In this document: in pieces, positions 1 to 6,047 of the stretch
How the letters are laid out: each line of letters begins with the position of its first letter
How positions within the stretch are numbered: the stretch's first letter is position 1
NCBI GenBank assembly: GCA_002369525.1
Contig: DFFN01000079.1
Location: 1-6,490 of the forward strand
DNA length: 6,490 bases
Direction of reading: 5' to 3'
DNA from: Lachnoclostridium sp. UBA3775
GTDB lineage: Bacteria > Bacillota > Clostridia > Lachnospirales > Lachnospiraceae
Translations under genes and position numbers: made by a program
The notes under the pieces: generated by a model
Seen by the model: only the letters and a program-made list of their open reading frames with translations
Databases searched by the model: none
What the model was told of the DNA's origin: nothing

Positions 1-588
1 GTACAGTTTGTGCTTGCATTTAATGAGGCCGGAGATTTCTTTGATATGAAGGGCAGCGTGCTTGACTTCTTTGAAGAGGTAGGAATGACAAAGAGAGCCA
101 CATTTAAGGCATCCGGCAAGCCGTTCCTTCATCCCGGACGTCAGGCTGAGATCTGGTACAGGAACGAGTGTGTCGGGTATATGGGTGAGCTTCATCCCGA
201 AGTGGCCGACAATTACAGGATAGGCGGAAGGTCATATGTGGCGGTAATCGACATGCCGAAGATCGTGAAGCTTGCCGATTTTGACATAAAGTACAAGGGA
301 CTTGCGAAATTCCCTGCAGTAACACGAGATTTAAGTATGGTAGTGAAGAAGGATGTTACCGCAGGCCAGATCGAAGAGACCATAATCAAGAATGCCGGAA
401 AGCTTCTTGAAAGCTGCGAACTGTTTGATATATACGAAGGCAGCCAGATCAGGCCGGGATTTAAGTCGATGGCTTATTCGATCAGTTTCAGGGCCAACGA
501 CAGAACACTCGGTGAAAACGATATCACACCTGTAATGGAGAAGATACTTGCAGGTCTTGCAAAGCTGGATATCGAGCTCAGAGCGTAA
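1..588 (+). CDS. pheT: Phenylalanyl-tRNA synthetase beta subunit, C-terminal part (5' truncated by window)
   Basis: This is the last 195 codons of the beta chain of the cytoplasmic alpha2beta2 enzyme that charges tRNA-Phe. The reading frame is open from base 1 (V-Q-F...), so the GTG at 10 is an internal valine codon and not a start. Residues 1-95 of the fragment match the end of the catalytic-like core, with the typical PFLHPGRQAEIW and VGYMGELHPEV segments. Residues about 100-195 are the FDX-ACB anticodon-binding domain, beginning YKGLAKFPAVTRDLSMVV and ending KLDIELRA, close to the usual C-terminal end of the family. The whole protein is normally about 800 residues, so roughly a quarter is present. 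pheS would be expected upstream, outside the window. A terminator follows 18 bases after the TAA stop, separating this gene from the next unit. Identification is firm. Confidence 0.96.
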   Translation, partial: VQFVLAFNEAGDFFDMKGSVLDFFEEVGMTKRATFKASGKPFLHPGRQAEIWYRNECVGYMGELHPEVADNYRIGGRSYVAVIDMPKIVKLADFDIKYKGLAKFPAVTRDLSMVVKKDVTAGQIEETIIKNAGKLLESCELFDIYEGSQIRPGFKSMAYSISFRANDRTLGENDITPVMEKILAGLAKLDIELRA

Positions 589-606
589 ATTATGAACTTT
601 TGGTTA

Positions 607-640
607 AAAGAGCACGTGCAAAGCCGCGTGCTCTTTATTT
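607..640 (+). terminator. Intrinsic (rho-independent) terminator after pheT
   Basis: A perfect 10-bp inverted repeat pairs 607-616 (AAAGAGCACG) with 627-636 (CGTGCTCTTT). It can extend inward by a G-U and a G-C pair, leaving a six-base loop (CAAAGC). The right arm runs into a T-rich tract (TTTATTTGTCTT). It lies between the pheT stop and the next promoter, so it probably ends the pheST transcript. The T tract is interrupted, so efficiency cannot be judged by eye. Confidence 0.9.
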
Positions 641-643
641 GTC

Positions 644-672
644 TTGACATTCCATCCCTAAAAAGGTAGAAT
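644..672 (+). promoter_or_regulatory. Sigma-A-type promoter for the protease/VanZ/two-component unit
   Basis: The -35 box TTGACA at 644-649 matches the consensus at all six positions. The -10 box TAGAAT at 667-672 matches five of six, and the spacer is exactly 17 bases. Transcription should start near 679-681, giving a leader of about 50 bases before the ATG at 731. The -35 box begins only eight bases after the terminator stem of pheT. No operator-like direct repeat for an OmpR-type regulator is obvious around it, so autoregulation cannot be read from the sequence. With such a strong match, basal expression is likely constitutive (inference). Confidence 0.87.
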
Positions 673-718
673 ATAAAGTGGCGTGTTTTGTGCCGGAAAG
701 TTGAAGAAGTTTGATTTT

Positions 719-722
719 GGAG
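719..722 (+). promoter_or_regulatory. Ribosome binding site that sets the protease start at 731
   Basis: GGAG lies eight bases before ATG 731, a good Shine-Dalgarno position. The longer frame could open at GTG 683, but that codon lies about at the predicted transcript start with no room for a ribosome site. The 16 extra residues would also bury the signal peptide. The start at 731 is therefore preferred. Confidence 0.8.
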
Positions 723-730
723 ACGTCACT

Positions 731-1927
731 ATGAAAAAAATAATTTTGATATCACTTGCCTTTATGCTTGTTTTTTGCTCATGCGGGGGCTATGAGAAGG
801 GAACCGACGATTATAAAAAGGAAGAATCCGCAACCGCTTCAGATGCCCGGAAGTCAAGTGATGAATATACAAAGGAACTTAATGAAAAACTGAAAAAAAT
901 CCAGGATCTGATCGATGAAAATTATCTGGATTACCAGGATAAAAACATAGATCCGGAGGATGCATATCAGAGTGCGCTCGTTGGTTATGTTGCTGCACTC
1001 GGAGACAAATACTCAGCTTATTATCCGCCCGAAAAAAGTCAGGAATATACCCAGGCCATTGAAGGCAGCTTTGTCGGCATCGGTGTTTATGCGGTGTTTA
1101 ACGAAGAAGAGAAAAGGGTGGTTATCGCCGGAGTGATGGACAACGGCCCCGCAAAGGAAGCCGGCCTGTCAGAAGGCGATATCATCATGAAGATAGACGG
1201 CAAGGATATGGCGGGAGTAAGCCTTGATGACGTGGTTGCGCTGATGAAGGGCGTTGAAGGCACAAGGGTAAAGGTCTCCGTTAAAAGAGACGGAGAGGAA
1301 CATGAATATGAGCTTATCAGGAGAAAAATAGAAACTCCGACCGTGGCTTATGAGCTTTTTGAGGAAAAGGTCGGATATGTTGCTATTTCCGCCTTTGATA
1401 CCGTTACCGTCAAGCAGTTTTCGGAAGCCATTGACAATCTCACCGAGCAGGGTATGATCGGTCTGATCATTGACCTCAGAAACAACGGCGGAGGAAATCT
1501 TTACAGTGTTACCGAACTTTCGGACAAGCTGATAGATAAGGACAAGATTGTACTTTATACGATAGACAGTAAAGGCAAAAGAGAGGATTCGCTGACAAAA
1601 AGAGACGATAAGATCGATGTTCCTGTTGCCGTACTGGTTAATGAAAATACCGCGAGCGCAGCAGAGGTTTTTGCCGGCTGTCTCAGGGTACATTTAAATG
1701 CAAAGCTTGTCGGCAGCACTACCTTTGGAAAAGGAATTATGCAGCAGGTCTTCCCGCTTGGCGACGGATCGTCAGTCAAGCTTACGATGGCAAAGTGGTA
1801 TCTGCCCGATGACAGCAACATACAGGATGTAGGGCTTGTACCTGACATCGAGGTTACACAGTCGGCCGATTCCGACAAGGACGATGTTCTTGAAAGCGCT
1901 GTATCTTATCTCACGGAGGCACAGTGA
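731..1927 (+). CDS. S41-family C-terminal processing peptidase (Ctp-like) with PDZ domain and lipoprotein-like signal
   Basis: A 398-residue serine protease of the Ctp/tail-specific family, which cleaves exported or membrane proteins near their C-termini outside the cell. Residues 1-18 form a basic-hydrophobic signal (MKKIILISLAFMLVFCSC). Either C16 or C18 could be the lipidated cysteine, but neither lipobox is ideal (F at -1 or F at -3). A charged linker and helical region cover about 25-110. A PDZ domain covers about 112-200, with a G-I-G-V carboxylate-binding-type loop near 116-119 and the DNGPAKEAGLSEGDII segment. The catalytic domain follows. Ser309 in NENTASAAE and Lys334 in TFGKGIMQQ are 25 residues apart, the usual Ser-Lys dyad spacing, and Gln338 is placed like the third catalytic residue described for CtpB-type enzymes. 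The oxyanion-side DLRNNGGG motif is at 248-255. It is the first gene after the promoter, and its end carries the ribosome site of the next gene. Substrate unknown. Family call is firm; a sporulation role like CtpB is not shown. Confidence 0.94.
   Translation: MKKIILISLAFMLVFCSCGGYEKGTDDYKKEESATASDARKSSDEYTKELNEKLKKIQDLIDENYLDYQDKNIDPEDAYQSALVGYVAALGDKYSAYYPPEKSQEYTQAIEGSFVGIGVYAVFNEEEKRVVIAGVMDNGPAKEAGLSEGDIIMKIDGKDMAGVSLDDVVALMKGVEGTRVKVSVKRDGEEHEYELIRRKIETPTVAYELFEEKVGYVAISAFDTVTVKQFSEAIDNLTEQGMIGLIIDLRNNGGGNLYSVTELSDKLIDKDKIVLYTIDSKGKREDSLTKRDDKIDVPVAVLVNENTASAAEVFAGCLRVHLNAKLVGSTTFGKGIMQQVFPLGDGSSVKLTMAKWYLPDDSNIQDVGLVPDIEVTQSADSDKDDVLESAVSYLTEAQ
1915..1919 (+). promoter_or_regulatory. 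Ribosome binding site deciding a TTG start for the first VanZ gene
   Basis: GGAGG sits nine bases before TTG 1929, inside the last codons of the protease gene. No ATG or GTG in the VanZ frame lies at a suitable distance. The GTG at 1924 is in another frame. An in-frame ATG at 1884 has only a poorly spaced AAGG and would add a non-homologous leader. Confidence 0.78.
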
Positions 1928-1928
1928 T

Positions 1929-2402
1929 TTGATAAGATTCAGGATATTTTCCGTAGCGGCACTTGCATGGATGGTCGTTATCTTTATGTTCTCGGCGAAA
2001 GATGCCACAAGGTCGACGAAGGACAGTAACGAGGTTGTTGAAATTATCGGTGAGATAATATATGAGGATTTTGATAATCTTGATGCCGAAGAAAAACAGG
2101 TGTTTATCGATAAAACGGACCATGCAGTGAGGAAAACGGCTCACGGACTGGAGTATATGTTGCTCGGAGTCCTGCTGATGAATGCGGGGCTTGGGCTTAA
2201 GAACAGAAAGAAAACAGCGGCATTTCTGAGCTTTATTACAGGCTCTTTATATGCCGCAAGCGATGAAATACACCAGCTATATGTGCCCGGAAGGGCAGGG
2301 ATGGTAACAGACTGGCTGATAGACAGCGGAGGAGTCCTTGCAGGAGTGGCCGCGGTGTCTGTAACAGCGTTGTTGATTCGACGTAAAAAGGAGGCAACAT
2401 GA
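1929..2402 (+). CDS. VanZ-family membrane protein 1
   Basis: A 157-residue predicted integral membrane protein read from TTG 1929, one base after the protease stop. Helices are about 4-22, 72-88, 96-111 and 134-150, with an acidic extracytoplasmic-looking stretch (about 24-65) after the first helix. Family motifs are clear: FSAKDATRSTKDS (21-33), the R68-K-T-A-H72-G-L-E75-Y76 motif, and D112-E-I-H-Q116 followed by VPGR and D128/D132 before a glycine-rich final helix. VanZ proteins are known as accessory determinants of teicoplanin and other lipoglycopeptide resistance; their biochemical activity is unclear, and many chromosomal homologues have no proven resistance role. The stop overlaps the response regulator start by four bases (ATGA), implying coupled translation. 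It belongs to a different VanZ subgroup from the protein at 5161-5709. The family call is good; function in this organism is inference. Confidence 0.85.
   Translation: MIRFRIFSVAALAWMVVIFMFSAKDATRSTKDSNEVVEIIGEIIYEDFDNLDAEEKQVFIDKTDHAVRKTAHGLEYMLLGVLLMNAGLGLKNRKKTAAFLSFITGSLYAASDEIHQLYVPGRAGMVTDWLIDSGGVLAGVAAVSVTALLIRRKKEAT
2388..2394 (+). promoter_or_regulatory. Strong ribosome binding site of the response regulator
   Basis: AAGGAGG, complementary to the 16S rRNA end, lies in the last codons of the first VanZ gene. It is only four bases before ATG 2399, a rather tight spacing. Combined with the ATGA overlap it points to coupled translation. Confidence 0.75.
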
Positions 2403-3088
2403 ATACTGTACTGGTATGTGATGACGAAGAGGATATTGTAAATGCAATCTCGATATATCTTCGCAGTGAGGGCTACGGCGTTGTCAAAGCCTTCAACGGA
2501 AGCGAGGCCGTAAAAAAAATCAGGGAAAACCCCAATATTAATCTTGCGATACTTGATATCATGATGCCTGTCATGGACGGACTTACGGCATGTAATGAGA
2601 TCAGGAGCTTCAGCAACATGCCCATCATACTTCTTACCGCAAAAGCAGAGGATTCGGATAAGGTCATCGGACTTAACATAGGGGCCGACGACTATATAAC
2701 AAAGCCTTTTAATCCTGTTGAGCTTCTTGCGAGAGTACGTTCATCGCTTCGCCGTTTTGTCGTGCTCGGCGGTGAGGTCAGCGGAAGCAAGGTCATTACA
2801 ATAGGGAACATCAATCTTGACGATGACAAAAAGCGCGTAACGGTCGATGATAATATAGTTAACCTTACGCCGACAGAGTTCGGTATACTTAAATATCTTA
2901 TGCAGAAGAAGGGCAATGTATGCTCTCCCAAGGATATTTATAAGTATGTCTGGGGCGATGAGCCCGTAGGCGCGGAGGGAGCCGTTGCGGTACATATCAG
3001 GCATCTTCGCGAAAAACTTGAGATCGATCCCGCCAATCCCAGATATATAAAGGTAATGTGGGGACAGGGCTATAAAATAGAGGAGTAA
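2399..3088 (+). CDS. OmpR/PhoB-family response regulator (VanR-like)
   Basis: A 229-residue cytoplasmic transcription factor of full normal length. The receiver domain (1-120) has the acidic pair D8-D9, the phospho-acceptor D53 in LAILDIMMPVMDG, the switch residue T80 and the invariant K102 in ITKPFNPVELLARV, so it should be phosphorylatable. A short linker (about 121-135) leads to the winged-helix DNA-binding domain (about 136-229). That domain has LTPTEFGILKYLMQKKGNV, a recognition helix in AVAVHIRHLREKLE and a wing ending WGQGYKIEE. It lies between a VanZ gene (4-base overlap) and its likely partner kinase (7-base gap). Overall style resembles the VanR-like regulators common in Clostridia, but the target genes cannot be read from this window. 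Regulation of its own operon is possible but unproven. Confidence 0.96.
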   Translation: MNTVLVCDDEEDIVNAISIYLRSEGYGVVKAFNGSEAVKKIRENPNINLAILDIMMPVMDGLTACNEIRSFSNMPIILLTAKAEDSDKVIGLNIGADDYITKPFNPVELLARVRSSLRRFVVLGGEVSGSKVITIGNINLDDDKKRVTVDDNIVNLTPTEFGILKYLMQKKGNVCSPKDIYKYVWGDEPVGAEGAVAVHIRHLREKLEIDPANPRYIKVMWGQGYKIEE

Positions 3089-3095
3089 GCGGATA

Positions 3096-5198
3096 ATGGA
3101 TTACAGCATAAAGGGAAAAGCCGGTAAAGTGATGGGCTATGTTGTGGCATGGCTTATGTTTTCCGTATTCTCTTTTCTGATTTATTACATGATTTACTCC
3201 GGAATGTTCTCGAGAGGCTTTAATTATGTCTGGAACCGTTTTCTGGACAAAAAGGTTTATAACGACGTATCATATCTCGCGGACAGCTATTGCTACGACT
3301 ACCTTAAAGCTAAAAACCGCGAGGAACGTTACGATGAACGTTTTTATGCCGAAAAGCTTAATGTAAGGAATACCAATCTTCGCTTTTCCTGTGCGCTTAA
3401 CGACGAAGACAATACTCAGATTCCCGGCAATTATGATCCCACGGAGTCAAAGCAGTTCATAAAAAACTATGAAATCGAGCTGAAGACCATTGAGGACACA
3501 AAGATAAGCTATGTTTTCAACTGGCTGCAGTTCAAGGCCTTTTTCCGTGAGCTTGACGATCACAGCAATTACAATATCAATGCCGACGGCGATAATTACT
3601 ACGTTGAACTCATTTCGGAATCGGACGAAAACTATGTGGCAAGCTTTCAGTGCTACATCCCGGCCGAACTCACGGCGAGGGACGGTTATTATCATCTGAA
3701 CTTCTGGCTTAAGAAGCTTTATAATTTCAGACATGCGATATTTTTACTTGCGGTTCTTTCGTTTGTGACCGTACTATATCTGGCCGTAAAGCTGATCATG
3801 TCGGCGGGACTTAACGAAAAGGGCGGTAAGACCTGTCTTAGGACCGCGGATATGGTTCCGCTTGATGTATTTACTCTGGCATGCTTTGCTTCAGCCGGGC
3901 TGCTTTTAAGATATGCCGTTAAGCTTACCGCGCGCATACCGGTGAGGGTAAGCGTCGCAGGAGTCATTTACGATATCATGATGTTCGGTCTGGCAATGAT
4001 AATCTGCGGGCTGATAATTCTTGAGTATTCCTTGTCCCTTACGGTGAGAATTCGCAGAAATACCTGGTTTGAAAACAATGTGCTTTACCGCTTTGTCCTT
4101 GCGGTCATGCATGTAAGTACAAGGATAGTAAAGGCTTTCGGGAACCTGAGGGCTTTCTGGAAGGTGGGTCTTTGTTTCCTTGGCGTGAACCTTACGGTCG
4201 GCGGCCTTGGCACGATTATTTTCATGGCAGGAGAAAAAAACGGTTATCTGACGGCCCTTGCCATAATCATGTGGACCTTAATAGCAATACTTATAGTGTA
4301 TGAGATCGTGGTTCTTTACAATATCAATATACTCGAAACGGCCTGCAACACGATAGCGGACGGTAAGCTTGATTTCAAGATTAAGGAGCACCTTCTTCTC
4401 TGGCCGTTCAGGCGTACCGCCGATTCCATTAACCACATTTCAGACGGTATGAAGATTGCTCTGCAGGACCAGATCAAGAGCGAGCATTTTAAAACAGAGC
4501 TTATCACAAACGTATCTCATGACATAAAGACACCGCTTACCTCGATAATCACCTATGTGAATCTTCTCCAGAAGAGTCAGGTCAACGGTGCGGAAGCAGA
4601 GGAATATCTTGACGTGCTTGAAAGACAGTCCGACAAGCTTAAAAAACTGATTGAGGACCTCGTTGAAGCCAGCAAGGCTTCGACAGGAAATATCGAACTT
4701 AGCATGAGCGATATCGAGATAATACTGTTTGTCGAGCAGGCGATCGCTGAATATGATGAGAGATTTAAGGCAAAGGAACTGAAGCTCGTTTTTGACAAAC
4801 CCGACGAGGACTGGGCCGTACATGTTGACGGACAGCAGCTGTGGAGGGTAATAGACAACCTTTTCAGTAACATATGCAAGTATTCCCTTGAAAAAACAAG
4901 GGTATTTATCGAACTGAGGAAGGAAGAGGAATACTCCTTCCTGAGTGTAAAAAACATTTCGGGCTATGAGCTCGAGTTAAGCTCCGAGGAACTGACCGAA
5001 AGATTTGTAAGAGGCGATAAGTCAAGACACACGGAGGGCAGCGGACTTGGACTTTCGATCGCAAGAAGCCTGTCGGAAGCGATGGGCGGCGCATTGAACA
5101 TAGAAACTGACGGAGATCTCTTTAAGGCAATTTTAAAACTTAAAAATGCCGGAGCGGAAAATGAAGAAGACGGTAAAAAAGAAGAGCAGCACAACTAA
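3096..5198 (+). CDS. Multi-pass sensor histidine kinase, partner of the adjacent response regulator
   Basis: A 700-residue membrane kinase, long for a VanS-like sensor (often 350-500). Predicted helix 1 (about 12-36) is followed by a polar extracytoplasmic domain (about 37-211, with C66, C99 and C186). Five more helices follow at about 213-235, 256-277, 285-314, 356-378 and 384-409. This topology puts the kinase in the cytoplasm. A HAMP-like linker (about 410-460, IADGKLDFKI) leads to the HisKA dimerisation domain with phospho-acceptor H475 in TNVSHDIKTPLTS. The ATPase domain (about 575-685) has an N box (D587-N-L-F-S-N592) and a G2 box (RGDKSRHTEGSGLGLSIA, glycines 648-652). The G1 box lacks the usual DxGxG: the matching segment reads VKNISG, with N620 in place of the aspartate. 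The start is ATG 3096 with AGGAG at 3081-3085. The acidic tail (AENEEDGKKEEQHN) overlaps the start of the next gene. The stimulus is unknown; the neighbours suggest an envelope signal. Confidence 0.94.
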   Translation: MDYSIKGKAGKVMGYVVAWLMFSVFSFLIYYMIYSGMFSRGFNYVWNRFLDKKVYNDVSYLADSYCYDYLKAKNREERYDERFYAEKLNVRNTNLRFSCALNDEDNTQIPGNYDPTESKQFIKNYEIELKTIEDTKISYVFNWLQFKAFFRELDDHSNYNINADGDNYYVELISESDENYVASFQCYIPAELTARDGYYHLNFWLKKLYNFRHAIFLLAVLSFVTVLYLAVKLIMSAGLNEKGGKTCLRTADMVPLDVFTLACFASAGLLLRYAVKLTARIPVRVSVAGVIYDIMMFGLAMIICGLIILEYSLSLTVRIRRNTWFENNVLYRFVLAVMHVSTRIVKAFGNLRAFWKVGLCFLGVNLTVGGLGTIIFMAGEKNGYLTALAIIMWTLIAILIVYEIVVLYNINILETACNTIADGKLDFKIKEHLLLWPFRRTADSINHISDGMKIALQDQIKSEHFKTELITNVSHDIKTPLTSIITYVNLLQKSQVNGAEAEEYLDVLERQSDKLKKLIEDLVEASKASTGNIELSMSDIEIILFVEQAIAEYDERFKAKELKLVFDKPDEDWAVHVDGQQLWRVIDNLFSNICKYSLEKTRVFIELRKEEEYSFLSVKNISGYELELSSEELTERFVRGDKSRHTEGSGLGLSIARSLSEAMGGALNIETDGDLFKAILKLKNAGAENEEDGKKEEQHN
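5151..5154 (+). promoter_or_regulatory. Ribosome binding site selecting ATG 5161 for the second VanZ gene
   Basis: GGAG ends six bases before ATG 5161, while the in-frame ATG at 5146 has no purine-rich site upstream (the preceding bases are T/A-rich). The site lies inside the kinase gene, so initiation must occur while the kinase 3' end is being translated. Confidence 0.7.
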
Positions 5199-5709
5199 AA
5201 ACACAGTCAGGAAACAAAGCGGCAGCAAAAAGAAAAGGACGGCAAAGGATATTTTGCTGGTAATCCTTTTTATCATATATTTTGCCGTTCTGATGTATTT
5301 TCTTTTTTTCAGCGAGAGGTACGGCAGGAACATAAGAAGCAGCGAGTACCGCTACAACCTGAAACCTTTTAACGAGATAAAAAGGTATATCCGATATAAA
5401 GACAAGCTTAAAACCGAGCTTTTTGTGGTCAATATAGTCGGAAATATACTGGTCTTTGCGCCTCTCGGCTATTTCATACCCAGACTCCATGAAAAACTAA
5501 GAAGTTTTATAAAGGTTTTCTTCGTATGCGCATTTATCAGCCTTACAATCGAGTCGCTGCAGCTTGTGATCAGATGCGGCAGCTACGATGTGGACGATAT
5601 GATACTTAATGTATTCGGAAGCTGTCTCGGCTATATTTTCTTCGCTCTTACATCAAGTAAAAGCAGAAAAAAGCATACTGTGAGAAAAGGAAGAAAAACC
5701 GGAAAATGA
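5161..5709 (+). CDS. VanZ-family membrane protein 2 (canonical VanZ-like, lysine-rich ends)
   Basis: A 182-residue predicted membrane protein. Residues 1-29 are strongly basic (13 Lys/Arg), followed by a first helix at about 30-50. The canonical VanZ core comes next: FLFFSERYGR (47-56), NLKPFNEI (66-73), N91-I-V-G-N95-ILVFAPLGYFIP, E131-S-L-Q134 with R138, and D143-V-D-D146-MILNVFG before the last glycine-containing helix (about 152-164). Other helices are about 86-107 and 116-136. The C-terminal tail is again basic (KSRKKHTVRKGRKTGK). Both tails should be cytoplasmic if four helices span the membrane. VanZ homologues can lower susceptibility to lipoglycopeptides; activity here is unproven. 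The gene overlaps the kinase by 38 bases and the next gene by four (ATGA). It is not a recent duplicate of the VanZ at 1929-2402, as the motifs differ in order and wording. An alternative start is ATG 5146 (187 residues). Confidence 0.88.
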   Translation: MKKTVKKKSSTTKNTVRKQSGSKKKRTAKDILLVILFIIYFAVLMYFLFFSERYGRNIRSSEYRYNLKPFNEIKRYIRYKDKLKTELFVVNIVGNILVFAPLGYFIPRLHEKLRSFIKVFFVCAFISLTIESLQLVIRCGSYDVDDMILNVFGSCLGYIFFALTSSKSRKKHTVRKGRKTGK

Positions 5710-6038
5710 AAGCATATTATATAAACGAGAAAAAATCCGAAAAGAAAAGATATTCCGGAAGACATAAGTCAAGAACGGGAGCGCTTGCGCTTACCGTGGG
5801 GCTTATAGTGGTGGTCATCAATGTATCCCTGATTCCGATGTCGGCCGGGGGAAGCGCAGACTCCGACATGGTTCCCGGACTTGCTTTTTTGAATCTTATC
5901 CTTTCGGTTTGCGGAATGACGATATCAGTCCGTGGAATTAAAAACCATGCAGAACAGTATGCCATGGCTTTTGCCGGACTTTTGATAAATACGATAATGT
6001 TTATCGGTATGGTCTGTCTCTACTTTATCGGATTATAA
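5706..6038 (+). CDS. Small membrane protein of unknown function (three predicted helices)
   Basis: A 110-residue protein with no function I can name. A basic cytoplasmic-looking N-terminus (1-24, rich in K, R, S, Y) precedes hydrophobic segments at about 25-46, 56-74 and 87-108. The loop between the first two contains GGSADSD, and RGIKNHAEQY lies between the second and third. The layout of a short polar NEKK/K-S-R-lead followed by three helices resembles small Lachnospiraceae membrane proteins annotated as domains of unknown function (DUF6142 is one candidate). That is from memory and uncertain. ATG 5706 overlaps the stop of the second VanZ gene in an ATGA, and no good separate ribosome site is seen (only GGAAG/CCGG-type purines), so translation probably depends on the upstream gene. 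Codon usage is like its neighbours and the gene looks intact. Its place in the operon suggests an envelope-related accessory role (inference). Confidence 0.75.
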   Translation: MKAYYINEKKSEKKRYSGRHKSRTGALALTVGLIVVVINVSLIPMSAGGSADSDMVPGLAFLNLILSVCGMTISVRGIKNHAEQYAMAFAGLLINTIMFIGMVCLYFIGL

Positions 6039-6042
6039 GGAG
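6037..6042 (+). promoter_or_regulatory. Ribosome binding site of the right-edge gene
   Basis: AAGGAG overlaps the TAA stop of the small membrane protein and lies five bases before ATG 6048. It supports a real gene running off the right edge and a continued operon. Confidence 0.75.
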
Positions 6043-6047
6043 CATTT

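Noticed and set aside
683..730. Longer N-terminus for the protease from GTG 683
   Set aside because: The codon lies about at the predicted transcript start, has no ribosome site and would place 16 charged residues before a clear signal peptide that starts at ATG 731.
589..730. Riboswitch or T-box in the gap after pheT
   Set aside because: The gap is fully used by a terminator, a promoter and a leader of about 50 bases. That is too short for a T-box or common riboswitch, and no such conserved motif is seen.
1169..1693. 174-codon open frame on the minus strand inside the protease gene
   Set aside because: It is antisense to the well-supported protease catalytic and PDZ domains, has no recognisable protein features, and no promoter or ribosome site was noticed.
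1836..1928. Upstream extension of the first VanZ frame into the protease gene
   Set aside because: The extension has no VanZ similarity and no good ribosome site; it is the out-of-frame reading of the protease 3' end.
4440..4957. Overlapping minus-strand open frames of about 126-127 codons inside the kinase gene
   Set aside because: They lie opposite conserved HisKA and ATPase sequence, and their translations look like shadow reading (serine/leucine-rich, no motifs).
5146..5160. ATG 5146 as the start of the second VanZ gene
   Set aside because: There is no ribosome site upstream, while ATG 5161 has GGAG at good spacing. The five extra residues add nothing recognisable.
2399..5198. True vanR/vanS glycopeptide-resistance cluster
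   Set aside because: The regulator and kinase are VanR/VanS-like only in broad family. No vanH, vanA/B-type ligase, vanX or vanY gene is in the window, so no such gene symbols are given.
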